Positions 28,683 through 44,627 are shown, counted from the first letter of the stretch. The stretch is 64,000 nucleotides of DNA from Olsenella uli (GCF_016899935.1 NZ_JACJJK010000007.1:44701-108700), one strand, 5' to 3'. Numbers and translations: made by a program. Notes: generated from the letters alone by a model not told the origin.

Positions 28683-29117
28683 CTAGGCCTTGTCGGCGGG
28701 CATCAGGGCGAAGGACATCTCCGCCTGGCAGCAGACCTCGCCGTCCACGCGCGCCTCGCCCGAGGCGAAGCGGAAGGGCCCGCGGCTGCGGGTGATGCGG
28801 CAGGTGAGCTCGATCGTGTCGCCGGGGCGCACCGGGCGCTTGAAGCGCACGTTGTTGAGGCTCGTGTACATGGGCGTGGCGCCCTTGGCGGCGAGGTCGT
28901 CGGCGAGCAGCACGCAGCAGTTCTGCGCGAGCATCTCGCACTGGATCACGCCCGGGACGATGGGGTTGCCCGGGAAGTGGCCCTGGACGAAGAACTCGTC
29001 CCCGGTGATTGTGATCCTGCCGTGGGCCTCGCCGTCCACGACCTCCGCCTCGTCGAGCAGCAGCATCGGCTCGCGGTGCGGCAGCAGGCTCTTGAGCTCT
29101 TCCTTGTTCATGCGCAT
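28683..29117 (-). CDS. fabZ: 3-hydroxyacyl-ACP dehydratase FabZ
   Basis: A 144-residue hot-dog-fold enzyme that dehydrates 3-hydroxyacyl-ACP. The active-site helix reads GHFPGNPIVPGVIQCE, with His47 and Glu61 as catalytic residues. There is no FabA or FabM in the operon, so the route to unsaturated fatty acids is not visible here. The start could be 2 codons further in (MNKEEL); GGGAG is 4 nt from the first ATG. Confidence 0.96.
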   Translation of the reverse strand: MRMNKEELKSLLPHREPMLLLDEAEVVDGEAHGRITITGDEFFVQGHFPGNPIVPGVIQCEMLAQNCCVLLADDLAAKGATPMYTSLNNVRFKRPVRPGDTIELTCRITRSRGPFRFASGEARVDGEVCCQAEMSFALMPADKA

Positions 29118-29140
29118 TCAGCTCCCATCCCGCGCAAACT

Positions 29141-29171
29141 TGCCTAAAAGGGGTCAGACCCCTTTTAGGCA
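29141..29171. repeat. Perfect palindrome, GCCTAAAAGGGGTC family
   Basis: GCCTAAAAGGGGTC followed after one base by its complement, in the accB-fabZ gap, 1 nt after the accB stop. Nearly the same palindrome overlaps the ispD stop at 55184-55216. It may slow transcription or stabilise upstream mRNA; within an operon it cannot be a full terminator. Confidence 0.9.
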
Positions 29172-29172
29172 T

Positions 29173-29664
29173 CTAGTAGATCTTCATGAGGCAGCAGCCG
29201 TACTCCACGAGGTCGCCGTCCTTCACGCAGATGTCCACGACCTCGCCGTCGGCCTCGGCGGTGACCTCGTTCATGACCTTCATGGCCTCGATGACGCAGA
29301 GGGTCTCGCCCTTCTTGACCTTGGAGCCCACGTGCACGAAGGGCTCGGCGCCGGGGGCGGGGGCGGCGTAGAAGACGCCGACCATCGGGGCGCGCACGGC
29401 GGTGGTGTGGGCCATGTCGAGGGCCTCGTCGGCGGGCGCCGGCGCCTCGGCGGCGGGCTCGGCGGGAGCCGGCGCGCTCGCGGGTGCCGCAGCCACTGGG
29501 GCGGGCGAGAAGGACGGCGCGGCCGGGGCGGCGACGGGCGCGGCCGGGGTCGCCATGCCGTACTCGAGCTCGACGGCCGAGCCGTCGCTCTCCTCCACGC
29601 GCACGCGCGCGAGGCCGTGGGACGCCATGATGTCGGCGATCTGCGAGATCTTCTCGGAGTCCAT
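29173..29664 (-). CDS. accB: Biotin carboxyl carrier protein of acetyl-CoA carboxylase
   Basis: The 163-residue carrier has an N-terminal helical part (MDSEKISQIADIMASHGLAR), a long alanine-proline swivel (about 38-80), and the biotinyl domain with EAMKVMN, Lys129 being the biotin site modified by BirA. The ATG after GGGAG is preferred over longer frames that run into fabF. It starts 2 nt after the fabF stop. Confidence 0.97.
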   Translation of the reverse strand: MDSEKISQIADIMASHGLARVRVEESDGSAVELEYGMATPAAPVAAPAAPSFSPAPVAAAPASAPAPAEPAAEAPAPADEALDMAHTTAVRAPMVGVFYAAPAPGAEPFVHVGSKVKKGETLCVIEAMKVMNEVTAEADGEVVDICVKDGDLVEYGCCLMKIY

Positions 29665-29666
29665 GC

Positions 29667-30914
29667 TTACTCCCTTCCCGCGGCGCGCAGCGCCAGCGCG
29701 GCGTTGTGCCCGCCAAAGCCGAGGTTGGTGGAGAGGGCCCAGGTGAGCTCGCACTCCTTGGCCTCGTTGGGCGTGTAGTCGAGGTCGCACTCCGGATCGG
29801 GGGTGCGGTAGTTAATCGTGGGCGGCACGACGCCGTTCTCGAGCGCGAGCGCGCAGGCCATGGCCTCCACGGCGCCGGTCGCGCCGATCATGTGGCCGGT
29901 CATGGACTTGGTCGAGGAGACGTGCGCGGCGCGGGCGGCCTCCTCGCCGAGCGCCTGCTTGAAGCCGCGGGTCTCGGAGGAGTCGTTGAGCTTGGTCGAG
30001 GTGCCGTGGGCGTTGATGTAGAGGCCCTCCTCGGGCTTGACGCCGCCCTCCTCCACGGCCTGGCGGATCGCGCGGGTGATGCCGGCGGCCTCTGGGTCGG
30101 GGCTGGTGATGTGGTAGGCGTCGTCGGTGTTGCCGTAGCCCACGACCTCGGCGTAGATGTGGGCACCGCGCGCGACGGCGTGCTCCCACTGCTCCAGGAC
30201 GAGCACGCAGGCGCCCTCGCCCATGATGAAGCCGTCGCGGTCGGCGTCGAACGGGCGGCAGGCCGTGGCCGGGTCGGGGTTGGTGGAGAGGGCACGGCAG
30301 CTGGTAAAGCCGGCAATGGACTCGGGCATGATGGCCGCTTCGGCGCCGCCGGCCAGGATCGCGTCGGCGTAGCCGTGCTTAATCGCGCGGAAGGCCTCGC
30401 CCACGGCGTGGGCGGAGGTGGCGCACGCGGTCACGACGGGCAGGGTGGGGCCGAGCGCCTTGTGGCGGATGGCGATGTTGCCGGTGGCCATGTTCGCGAT
30501 CATCATCGTGATCATGAACGGGGACGCGCGACGCGGGCCGCGCGCGGCGATCGTGTGGCAGTTGTCGGCGAAGGCGTTGATGCCGCCCACGCCCGAGCCC
30601 ACGTAGACGCCCAGGCGCTCGTGGTCGATCGCGCCGTCGGCGGAGAGGCCGGAGTCGGCCATGGCCTCGTCGGAGGCGACGAGCGCGTACTGCGCGTAGA
30701 GGTCCAGGTGGGCGGCCTCCTGCTTGCCGAGAAGCGCCGCGCCGTCGAAGCCCTTGACCTCGGCGGCCACCTTGACCTTGAAGGCCTCGGTGTCGAAGTG
30801 GGTGATGGGGCCGATGCCGCAGCGGCCGGCGACCATGCCCTCCCAGGTCTCCTTGGCGGTGTTGCCGAGCGGCGTCACGGCGCCGATGCCGGTGATTGCA
30901 ACCCTGTGTTCCAT
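29667..30914 (-). CDS. fabF: 3-oxoacyl-ACP synthase II
   Basis: A 415-residue elongating ketosynthase: MEHRVAITGIGAVTPLGNTA, the active-site cysteine in VTACATSAHAVGEAF, and the two histidines in NAHGTSTKLND and TGHMIGATGAVEA. It extends acyl-ACP by malonyl-ACP condensation. No second FabF or FabB is present in the cluster. Confidence 0.97.
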   Translation of the reverse strand: MEHRVAITGIGAVTPLGNTAKETWEGMVAGRCGIGPITHFDTEAFKVKVAAEVKGFDGAALLGKQEAAHLDLYAQYALVASDEAMADSGLSADGAIDHERLGVYVGSGVGGINAFADNCHTIAARGPRRASPFMITMMIANMATGNIAIRHKALGPTLPVVTACATSAHAVGEAFRAIKHGYADAILAGGAEAAIMPESIAGFTSCRALSTNPDPATACRPFDADRDGFIMGEGACVLVLEQWEHAVARGAHIYAEVVGYGNTDDAYHITSPDPEAAGITRAIRQAVEEGGVKPEEGLYINAHGTSTKLNDSSETRGFKQALGEEAARAAHVSSTKSMTGHMIGATGAVEAMACALALENGVVPPTINYRTPDPECDLDYTPNEAKECELTWALSTNLGFGGHNAALALRAAGRE

Positions 30915-30945
30915 CTCAAAACTCCCCTGCGTCCGGAAGTGCCTT

Positions 30946-31716
30946 CTACATCGCCATGCCGCCGTCGACGCGGATGACCTCGCCGGTCACGTAGGACGCC
31001 GCGTCGCTCACGAGGAAGCGCGCCACGGCGGCCACCTCGTCGGCGCTCGCCAGGCGCCCGAGCGGGATCTGCTTCTCGTAGCCCTCGACCACGCTCTCGG
31101 AGAGCACGGCCGTCATGTCGGTCTCCACGAAGCCGGGCGCGATTGCGTTCACCGTGACGCCGCGCGGCGCGAGCTCGCGCGCGAGCGACTTGGTGAGGCC
31201 GATCAGCCCCGCCTTGGAGGCCGCGTAGTTGGCCTGGCCGGCGTTGCCCATGAGACCCACGACCGAGGCCATGTTGACGATGCGGCCGCCGCGCTGGCGC
31301 ATGAAGGCGCGCGCGAGGGCGCGGGCGGTGTGGAAGGCGCCCTTGAGGTTGACGTCGATCACGCGGGCGAAGTCCTCGTCGCTCATGCGGACGAGCAGGC
31401 CGTCGCGCGTGACGCCGGCGTTGTTGACGAGGGCCCAGACGCTGCCGAAGTCCGCGAGCACCGCGTCCACGGTAGCCTTGACCTCGTCGGCGGATGCGAC
31501 GTCGCAGCGGTAGGCGCGCGCGGTGGCGCCGGCGGCCTCGCAGGCGGCGACGGCCTCGGCGGCCGCAGCCTCGTTGCCGGCGTAGACGAGCGCCAGGTCA
31601 AAGCCGTCGGCGGCGAGCCCCTCGGCGATCGCGCGGCCGATGCCGCGGGAGGCGCCGGTCACGAGGGCCACGCGGCGCCCGGCGTCGCGCTCGAGCGCGC
31701 CGTTCTTCTCGACCAT
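30946..31716 (-). CDS. fabG: 3-oxoacyl-ACP reductase
   Basis: A 256-residue short-chain dehydrogenase with the cofactor loop TGASRGIG and the catalytic Ser in NMASVVG and Tyr-Lys in YAASKAG, ending in DGGMAM. It reduces 3-ketoacyl-ACP with NADPH. The start is the ATG after GGGGGAG; the longer frame overlaps fabD and is rejected. It starts 2 nt after the fabD stop. Confidence 0.97.
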   Translation of the reverse strand: MVEKNGALERDAGRRVALVTGASRGIGRAIAEGLAADGFDLALVYAGNEAAAAEAVAACEAAGATARAYRCDVASADEVKATVDAVLADFGSVWALVNNAGVTRDGLLVRMSDEDFARVIDVNLKGAFHTARALARAFMRQRGGRIVNMASVVGLMGNAGQANYAASKAGLIGLTKSLARELAPRGVTVNAIAPGFVETDMTAVLSESVVEGYEKQIPLGRLASADEVAAVARFLVSDAASYVTGEVIRVDGGMAM

Positions 31717-31718
31717 CT

Positions 31719-32654
31719 CTACTCCCCCTTCTCGGAAAGCGCGGCGAGAACCGCCTCGAGCTGCTCGACGGTCTCGCACGGCAGCGCCGTGACGCCCTCG
31801 AGCGTGCGGGTCACCAGGCCCGTCAGGGTCTTGCCGGGGCCCACCTCGACGAAGGTGTCCACGCCGTCCACAGCCATGTTCTGCAGCGTGCGGACCCACT
31901 GGACGGGGTTGGCCACCTGGCTGGAGAGCAGCTCGACGCGAGCCGCCTCGTCGGCCGGGTAGGCCTCTCCCGTGCGGTTGGCCAGCACGGGCACGGACGG
32001 CTCGGCCGGCGCGTGGCCGTCCGCGAGGTACGCGGCGAGGCCCTTCTCGGCGTCCGCCATGAACGGGCTGTGGAAGGCACCCGAGACGGCGACCTTCATC
32101 GCACGGCCCTTGGCCTCCTTGACGAGAAGATCGAGCTTCTCGCAGGCCTCGGACGTGCCCGCGACGACGGTCTGGAGCGGGCTGTTATAGTTCACGGGCC
32201 AGGCCTCGCCTGCCTCGGCGGCGAGGCGCTCGACGGTGGCGGCGTCGAGCTTCACGACGGCGCGCATGGCGCCGGGGTTCTTCTCGGCCGCGTCCGCCAT
32301 GAGCTCGGCGCGGTGGCACACGAGCTCGAAGCCCTGCTCGTCGGTGTAGGCGCCGGCAAAGGTGAGCGCGGCGACCTCGCCGAGCGAGAAGCCCGCCACC
32401 ACGTCCGGGCGCACGCCGTGCGCGGCGAGCGCGCGGGCGCACGCGAGGTCGGCGGCAAAGACGCAGGGCTGCGTGTTGATCGTCTGCGCGAGCTCCTCCT
32501 TGGTGCCGTAGAGGCACTGCTCGGTGGTGCCGGGACGCACGGCGTCGGCCGCGTCGAAGACGGCCTTGGCCGCGGGCTCGGCCGCGATGAGGTCCGCGCA
32601 CATGCCGGGGTGCTGGGCGCCCTGGCCGGCGAAGAGAAACGCTACTTTACCCAT
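31719..32654 (-). CDS. fabD: Malonyl-CoA:ACP transacylase
   Basis: It loads malonate on ACP. The 311-residue protein has LFAGQGAQHPGM, the nucleophile Ser90 in GFSLGE, and the catalytic histidine in SGAFHSPFM. Its start overlaps the end of fabK by 13 nt, so the two are translationally coupled. Confidence 0.97.
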   Translation of the reverse strand: MGKVAFLFAGQGAQHPGMCADLIAAEPAAKAVFDAADAVRPGTTEQCLYGTKEELAQTINTQPCVFAADLACARALAAHGVRPDVVAGFSLGEVAALTFAGAYTDEQGFELVCHRAELMADAAEKNPGAMRAVVKLDAATVERLAAEAGEAWPVNYNSPLQTVVAGTSEACEKLDLLVKEAKGRAMKVAVSGAFHSPFMADAEKGLAAYLADGHAPAEPSVPVLANRTGEAYPADEAARVELLSSQVANPVQWVRTLQNMAVDGVDTFVEVGPGKTLTGLVTRTLEGVTALPCETVEQLEAVLAALSEKGE

Positions 32655-33586
32655 TGCATGGCTCCTGCCAGGACCTTCTCGGCCCCGTTCACGAGGTCGT
32701 CGACGATCTGGAGCGCGCTCTGGCGCTCGTGGACCATGCCGGCGATCTGACCGCAGAGGAAGCTGCCGTTCTCGTAGTCGCCCTCCTTGGCGGCCTTGCG
32801 CAGGGCGCCGGTGCCGAAGGCGTTGAGCTCCTCCTCGGGCGCGCCCGCGGACTCCATCTGGGCGTACTTGTTGGAGAACGGGTTCTTGAGGGCGCGGACC
32901 GGGTGGCCGGTCGAGCGGCCGGTGGCGCGCGTGGCGATGTCGTTGGCCTTGAGGACCATCTCCTTGTACTTGTCCGAGACGGTGCACTCGTCGGCCACGA
33001 GGAAGCGCGTCCCCACCTGGACCCCCACGGCGCCGAGCATGAGGGCGGCGGCGACCCCGCGCCCGTCGGCGATGCCGCCGGCGGCGATGACGGGAATCTT
33101 CACGGCGTCCACGACCTGCGGCACGAGGGCCATGGTCGAGGTCTCGCCGATGTGGCCGCCGGACTCGGTGCCCTCGGCCACCACGGCGGCGGCGCCGGCG
33201 CGCTGCACGAGCTTGGCGAGCGCGACGGAGGCGACGACGGGGATGACCTTGATGCCCGCGGCGTTCCACGCCTTCATGTACTTGGTGGGGTTGCCGGCGC
33301 CGGTCACGACCACGGGGACGTGCTCGTCAATGACGACCTGGGCCACCTCGTCGGCGAACGGGCTCATGAGCATCACGTTCACGCCGAAGGGCTTGTCGGT
33401 CTTCTCGCGCAGCTCGTGGATCTGGTCGCGCAGCCAGTCGGCGTTGGCGTTCATGGCCGCGATGATGCCGAGGCCGCCGGCCTCGGAGACGGCGGAGGCG
33501 AGGCTGGCGTCGGCGATCCAGGCCATACCGCCCTGGAAGACGGGCTTCTCGATGCCGAGAAGGTCACAGATGGGGGTGCGCAGCAT
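32642..33586 (-). CDS. fabK: Enoyl-ACP reductase II (FMN-dependent)
   Basis: A 314-residue TIM-barrel flavoprotein of the nitronate-monooxygenase superfamily: MLRTPICDLLGIEKPVFQGG, then VTGAGNPT, AEGTESGGHIG and VQVGTRFLVADE. FabK reduces enoyl-ACP and is not inhibited by triclosan. It is the only enoyl reductase in the operon. It follows acpP by 2 nt. Confidence 0.95.
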   Translation of the reverse strand: MLRTPICDLLGIEKPVFQGGMAWIADASLASAVSEAGGLGIIAAMNANADWLRDQIHELREKTDKPFGVNVMLMSPFADEVAQVVIDEHVPVVVTGAGNPTKYMKAWNAAGIKVIPVVASVALAKLVQRAGAAAVVAEGTESGGHIGETSTMALVPQVVDAVKIPVIAAGGIADGRGVAAALMLGAVGVQVGTRFLVADECTVSDKYKEMVLKANDIATRATGRSTGHPVRALKNPFSNKYAQMESAGAPEEELNAFGTGALRKAAKEGDYENGSFLCGQIAGMVHERQSALQIVDDLVNGAEKVLAGAMQWVK

Positions 33587-33588
33587 GG

Positions 33589-33825
33589 CTAGTTCTCCAG
33601 GAGGGACTCGACCATGGAGACGAACTCGCCGATCGTCTCGGGGTTGGACTCGGCGTCGATCTCGATGCCGAACTCGTCCTCGCACGCCATGACGGCCTCG
33701 ACGGTGGCGAGGCTGTCAAGGCCGATCTCGGAGAGCTTGGTCTCGGCGGTGAGCTCGGTGTCGTCGAGGCCGGCCTGCTCGCGGACGATGTCGCACACGC
33801 GGTCGAAGGTGGTCTGGTCTGCCAT
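33589..33825 (-). CDS. acpP: Acyl carrier protein
   Basis: A 78-residue acidic carrier with Ser38 in GLDSLATVEAV as the phosphopantetheine site. The start follows AAGGAG. Longer frames upstream have no ACP similarity. The spacing of 91 nt to fabH is the largest within the operon apart from the promoter region. Confidence 0.97.
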   Translation of the reverse strand: MADQTTFDRVCDIVREQAGLDDTELTAETKLSEIGLDSLATVEAVMACEDEFGIEIDAESNPETIGEFVSMVESLLEN

Positions 33826-33916
33826 TGTTGGTTCTCCTTCTTTCTCCATGCGCCCGGCGGGCGCTCCAATGGACGGTTTGGGGCGGGGTCGCGCCGCGCT
33901 GCCGCTCGCGCTTGCG

Positions 33917-34873
33917 CTACCAGCGCAGCAGGCACGCCCCCGTGTCGAGGCCCGCGCCAAAGCCGACGAGAGCCACGAGCTGGCCGCGCTCGAGCTTGCC
34001 CGAGCGGACCAGGCGGTCGAGCGCGAGCGGGATGCACGCGCTCGAGATGTTGCCGGTCTCGGCGAGGGCGCGCGCCACGCGGGCGTCGTCGATCCCGAGA
34101 CGGCTCACGGCCGACGAGAGGATGCGCTCGTTGGCCTGGTGAAAGACGAAGTGGTCGATGTCGGCGACGTCGATGCCGGCCTCGGCGGCGAGCTCGGTGA
34201 CCGAGGTCACGATCGCGTTCACGCCGAACTTGAAGACGCGGCGGCCCTCCATCGCGAGGTGCGGCTCGGGGCGCTCGGTCTTGTCGTAGGGCGAGGTGCC
34301 CGGGACACCGGGGACGTGCAGGATGTCGACCGCGGGCTCGGTGGAGAGGCGCACGGCGAGCGGGTTGTCCCCGTCCGCGCCGAGCACCGCCGCAGCGGCG
34401 CCGTCGCCGAAGAGCACGCACGTGGCGCGGTCCGTCCAGTCGACGAGGCGACTGACCTTCTCGGCCGAGATCACGAGCACGCGCTCGGCACGGCCGCGGG
34501 CGAAGTAGCCGTCCGCCACGTCCAGCGCGAAGACGAAGCCCGCGCAGGCGGCGGAGACGTCGAAGGCCGGGCAGGACGCGCCGAGAAGCTCCGCGATCGC
34601 GCAGGCCTCGGCCGGCATGAGGTGGTCGCCGCTCGTGGTGGAGCAGACGATCAGGTCGAGCTGGTCGGCCGTCACGCCCGCCGCCTCGAGGGCCGCGCGG
34701 CTCGCCGCGAGCGCCAGGTCGTCGAGGGTCTCGGTGGTGCAGAGCCGCCGCTCGGAGATGCCGGTGCGCTGCGAGATCCACTCGTCCGACGTGTCGAGGA
34801 ACTCGGAGAGCTCGTCGTTGGTGACCGCCCGCGCAGGTAGCGCGGAGCCGGTGCCCAGTACGCGGAACCCCAT
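33917..34873 (-). CDS. fabH: 3-oxoacyl-ACP synthase III
   Basis: It starts each fatty-acid chain from an acyl-CoA and malonyl-ACP. The 318-residue sequence has Cys110 in DVSAACAGFVFALD, the His in FHQANERI and the Asn in TGNISS. It is the first gene of the operon, and its promoter region is shared with the divergent birA gene. Confidence 0.97.
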   Translation of the reverse strand: MGFRVLGTGSALPARAVTNDELSEFLDTSDEWISQRTGISERRLCTTETLDDLALAASRAALEAAGVTADQLDLIVCSTTSGDHLMPAEACAIAELLGASCPAFDVSAACAGFVFALDVADGYFARGRAERVLVISAEKVSRLVDWTDRATCVLFGDGAAAAVLGADGDNPLAVRLSTEPAVDILHVPGVPGTSPYDKTERPEPHLAMEGRRVFKFGVNAIVTSVTELAAEAGIDVADIDHFVFHQANERILSSAVSRLGIDDARVARALAETGNISSACIPLALDRLVRSGKLERGQLVALVGFGAGLDTGACLLRW

Positions 34874-34910
34874 GTCGCCTCCCGTCTTGAGTCGCTGTCG
34901 GCGCGGAATT

Positions 34911-34924
34911 GTTAACGCGTCAAC
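34911..34924. promoter_or_regulatory. Palindromic candidate operator of the fab operon
   Basis: GTTGACGCGTTAAC on the minus strand is a 14-bp near-palindrome. It lies directly after the predicted start of transcription of the fabH promoter, where a bound repressor would block transcription. The regulator is unknown; no fabT- or fapR-like gene is in the window. Confidence 0.45.
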
Positions 34925-34933
34925 ATCTCTGCT

Positions 34934-34962
34934 AGGCTAGCAAAAGACTCCCGCATGGAAAC
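34934..34962 (-). promoter_or_regulatory. Candidate promoter of the fatty-acid operon
   Basis: GTTTCC, 17 nt, TAGCCT on the minus strand, about 60 nt before the fabH ATG. The boxes are moderate matches. Confidence 0.5.
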
Positions 34963-34976
34963 GTTCTTATGCCTGC

Positions 34977-35001
34977 GGAGACATTTTGCCACGATGTCTC
35001 C
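34977..35001. promoter_or_regulatory. Inverted repeat GGAGACAT-N9-ATGTCTCC in the fabH-birA region
   Basis: A perfect 8-bp inverted repeat overlapping the predicted birA promoter. One half, extended as TGTGGAGACAT, also overlaps the -35 of the S10 operon promoter. Confidence 0.6.
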
Positions 35002-35014
35002 ACATGGGTAACGC
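34986..35014 (+). promoter_or_regulatory. Candidate promoter of birA
   Basis: TTGCCA, 17 nt, TAACGC on the plus strand, 43 nt before the birA ATG. Its spacer contains half of the GGAGACAT inverted repeat. Confidence 0.5.
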
Positions 35015-35057
35015 TAACATTCGGGACGACCGCAGGGCCGCCGACGAACGGAGGGAC

Positions 35058-35780
35058 ATGGGAGCGGAGCGGCTGCTCACGGTGCGTGACGTGACGGACT
35101 CCACCAACGACGACGCGCTCGCGCTCGGCCGGGCGGGCGCCTGTCACGGTTGGGCCGTGGCCGCGCGCCTCCAGACAGCCGGGCGCGGGCGGCGCGGGCA
35201 CGTCTGGGCGTCACCTGTCGGCAACCTCTACCTCTCCGTGGTGCTGCGGCCGCGCGTGGCGCCGTCGCGACTGCCGGGCTTGGCCGCCGCGTGCGGGCTG
35301 GGCGTGACCGACGTTTTGAACGAGGCGCAGCTCAAGTGGCCCAACGACGTGCTCGCGCAGGGACGCAAGCTCGCCGGGATCCTCGTGGAGGCCGCGCGCG
35401 ACGACGCCGGGGAGGCGTTCGCGGTCTGCGGCGTCGGCGTCAACGTGGGGCGCGCGCCGCGCGAGCTGGATGCGGTCTGCCTGGCGGAGCTGGGAGACGC
35501 ACGGTCCTTCTCGCCCCTGGCCGAGGAGCTGCGTGCCGCGATCGTCGCGCGGGTCGACGCGTGGGCGGCGGCGCCCGGGGACCGCCCGCTCGACGGCATC
35601 CGGGACGACTACCTGGCCCGTCTTGCCTGGCTGGGCGAGAAGGTCCGCGTGCTCGCGGCCACGGACGGCTCCGAGGTCGCGCGCGGCGTCTTCGAGACCG
35701 TCGACCCCTGGGGCCGCGCCGTCGTGGACGGGGTCGCCTGGGCCGCCGAGCAGGCCTCCCTGCGTCCCGTGCGCGGCTAG
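35058..35780 (+). CDS. birA: Biotin--[acetyl-CoA-carboxylase] ligase, catalytic domain only
   Basis: It attaches biotin to Lys129 of AccB. The 240-residue protein has the biotinyl-AMP loop GRGRRGHVW, the KWPNDV active-site motif and the small C-terminal SH3-like domain. No N-terminal helix-turn-helix is present, so unlike E. coli BirA it should not act as a repressor by itself. The ATG after GGAGGGAC is preferred (3-nt spacing, a little short); an upstream ATG at 35004 has no ribosome site. It is the only gene on the plus strand in the window and is divergent from the fab operon it serves. Confidence 0.93.
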   Translation: MGAERLLTVRDVTDSTNDDALALGRAGACHGWAVAARLQTAGRGRRGHVWASPVGNLYLSVVLRPRVAPSRLPGLAAACGLGVTDVLNEAQLKWPNDVLAQGRKLAGILVEAARDDAGEAFAVCGVGVNVGRAPRELDAVCLAELGDARSFSPLAEELRAAIVARVDAWAAAPGDRPLDGIRDDYLARLAWLGEKVRVLAATDGSEVARGVFETVDPWGRAVVDGVAWAAEQASLRPVRG

Positions 35781-35799
35781 AGAACGGCGCCCTTGTTCC

Positions 35800-36480
35800 G
35801 GAGCGCTCTAGTAATTCCGAACCTTGTCGCGGCATCGCGCCCCTGGCGCGGCACAAGCCCGCCGATTCTTAGAACGTCCCGGGACAAGGGCGGCGATTCT
35901 TAGATGCGCACGGGCAAGGGCGGCGTTTCTTAGAACGGGCGCTCATCTTGACCGCCGACGTTCCTCACGCTCCAGGAAACGGCGCCCCTGTTCCGGAGCC
36001 TTCCAGGATTCCGGCCCCTTGGCACGCGACGTTCCGGAAAACCCTACCCTTGTCACGACTCACTCTAGGAAATCTAGCCCTTGCGCAGCTTTGCGGCCTC
36101 ATCGCGGAGCAACCCCGCCGATTCTTAGAACGTCGCGGAGCAAGCTTACCGATTCTTAGAGCGCTTCGGAACAAGGGCGGCTATTCCTAGACGCGCACGG
36201 GCAAGGGAAGCGTTTCTTAGAACGGGCGCTCATCTTGACCGCCGACGTTCCTCACGCTCCAGGAAACGGCGCCCCTGTTCCGTAGCCTTCCAGGATTCCG
36301 GGCCCTTGGCACGCGACGTTCCGGAAAACCCTACCCTTGTCACGGCCCGCTCTAGGAAACCTGGCCCTTGCGCGGCTTCGCGCGCTCATCACGGAGCAAG
36401 CCCGCCAATTCGTAGAACGTCCCGGGACAAGGGCGCTGTTTCTTAGGGCGTCGCGGAACAAGGCCGGCATTTTTCGGTTG
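35800..36480. repeat. Non-coding array of 31-nt units in alternating inverted blocks
   Basis: Units with consensus TCTAGGAA-N6-CCCTTG recur every 30-31 nt. Forward units start at 35807; 35971, 36002, 36033, 36064; and again at 36258, 36289, 36320, 36351. Reverse units (TTCTTAGA) lie at 35866, 35897, 35927; 36122, 36153, 36184, 36214; and 36409, 36440. The forward-plus-reverse block is itself duplicated with an exact offset of 287 nt. Weak frames inside this region are by-products of the repeat; 31 is not a multiple of three, and I see no gene in this 819-nt gap. Confidence 0.9.
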
Positions 36481-36501
36481 GCGACTTTCGACGTAGCAGG
36501 C

Positions 36502-36577
36502 GGGGCGGCCCGGTTCTTCTCGCCCGGCGACTTCTGCGCAAAGCGCAGTAAGCCGGGGAGAAGAACCGGGCCGCCCC
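36502..36577. terminator. Very long hairpin after rpoC
   Basis: Arms starting GGGGCGGCCCGGTTCTTCTC and ending in CTGCGC/GCGCAG form a stem of about 36 bp with a small mismatch and a 3-nt loop, 23 nt past the rpoC stop. The arms contain the CTTCTCGCCC word. No T-run follows, but the stem is strong enough to end or protect the rpoBC transcript. Confidence 0.75.
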
Positions 36578-36599
36578 TTACGGATGCGTAGACGAGCGC

Positions 36600-41021
<4,422 letters not shown>

Positions 41022-41026
41022 TGTTG

Positions 41027-44545
<3,519 letters not shown>

Positions 44546-44598
44546 CAGGCTTTTCCTCCTTCTAAAAGGGTGGAAGGCGGCAATTGTCGCAACGTAAT

Positions 44599-44627
44599 AA
44601 TCTACCGAAAGCAACCTGGCCGGTCAA
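44599..44627 (-). promoter_or_regulatory. Promoter of rpoB-rpoC
   Basis: TTGACC, 17 nt, TAGATT on the minus strand, about 50 nt before the rpoB GTG. Because a strong terminator follows rplL, rpoBC probably depends on it. Confidence 0.75.

Noticed and set aside
29141..29171. Intrinsic terminator inside the fab operon
   Set aside because: The palindrome lies between accB and fabZ, which must be co-transcribed; full termination there would cut off fabZ, accC and accDA unless another promoter exists, and none is visible.
35800..36480. CRISPR array
   Set aside because: The regular 31-nt pitch is suggestive, but there are no unique spacers between repeats, the units change orientation in blocks, and no cas gene is near.
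35948..36591. Small proteins encoded in the birA-rpoC gap on either strand
   Set aside because: The frames lack ribosome sites, and similar pairs of peptides arise only because the DNA is duplicated with a 287-nt offset; the 31-nt unit shifts frame at each repeat.
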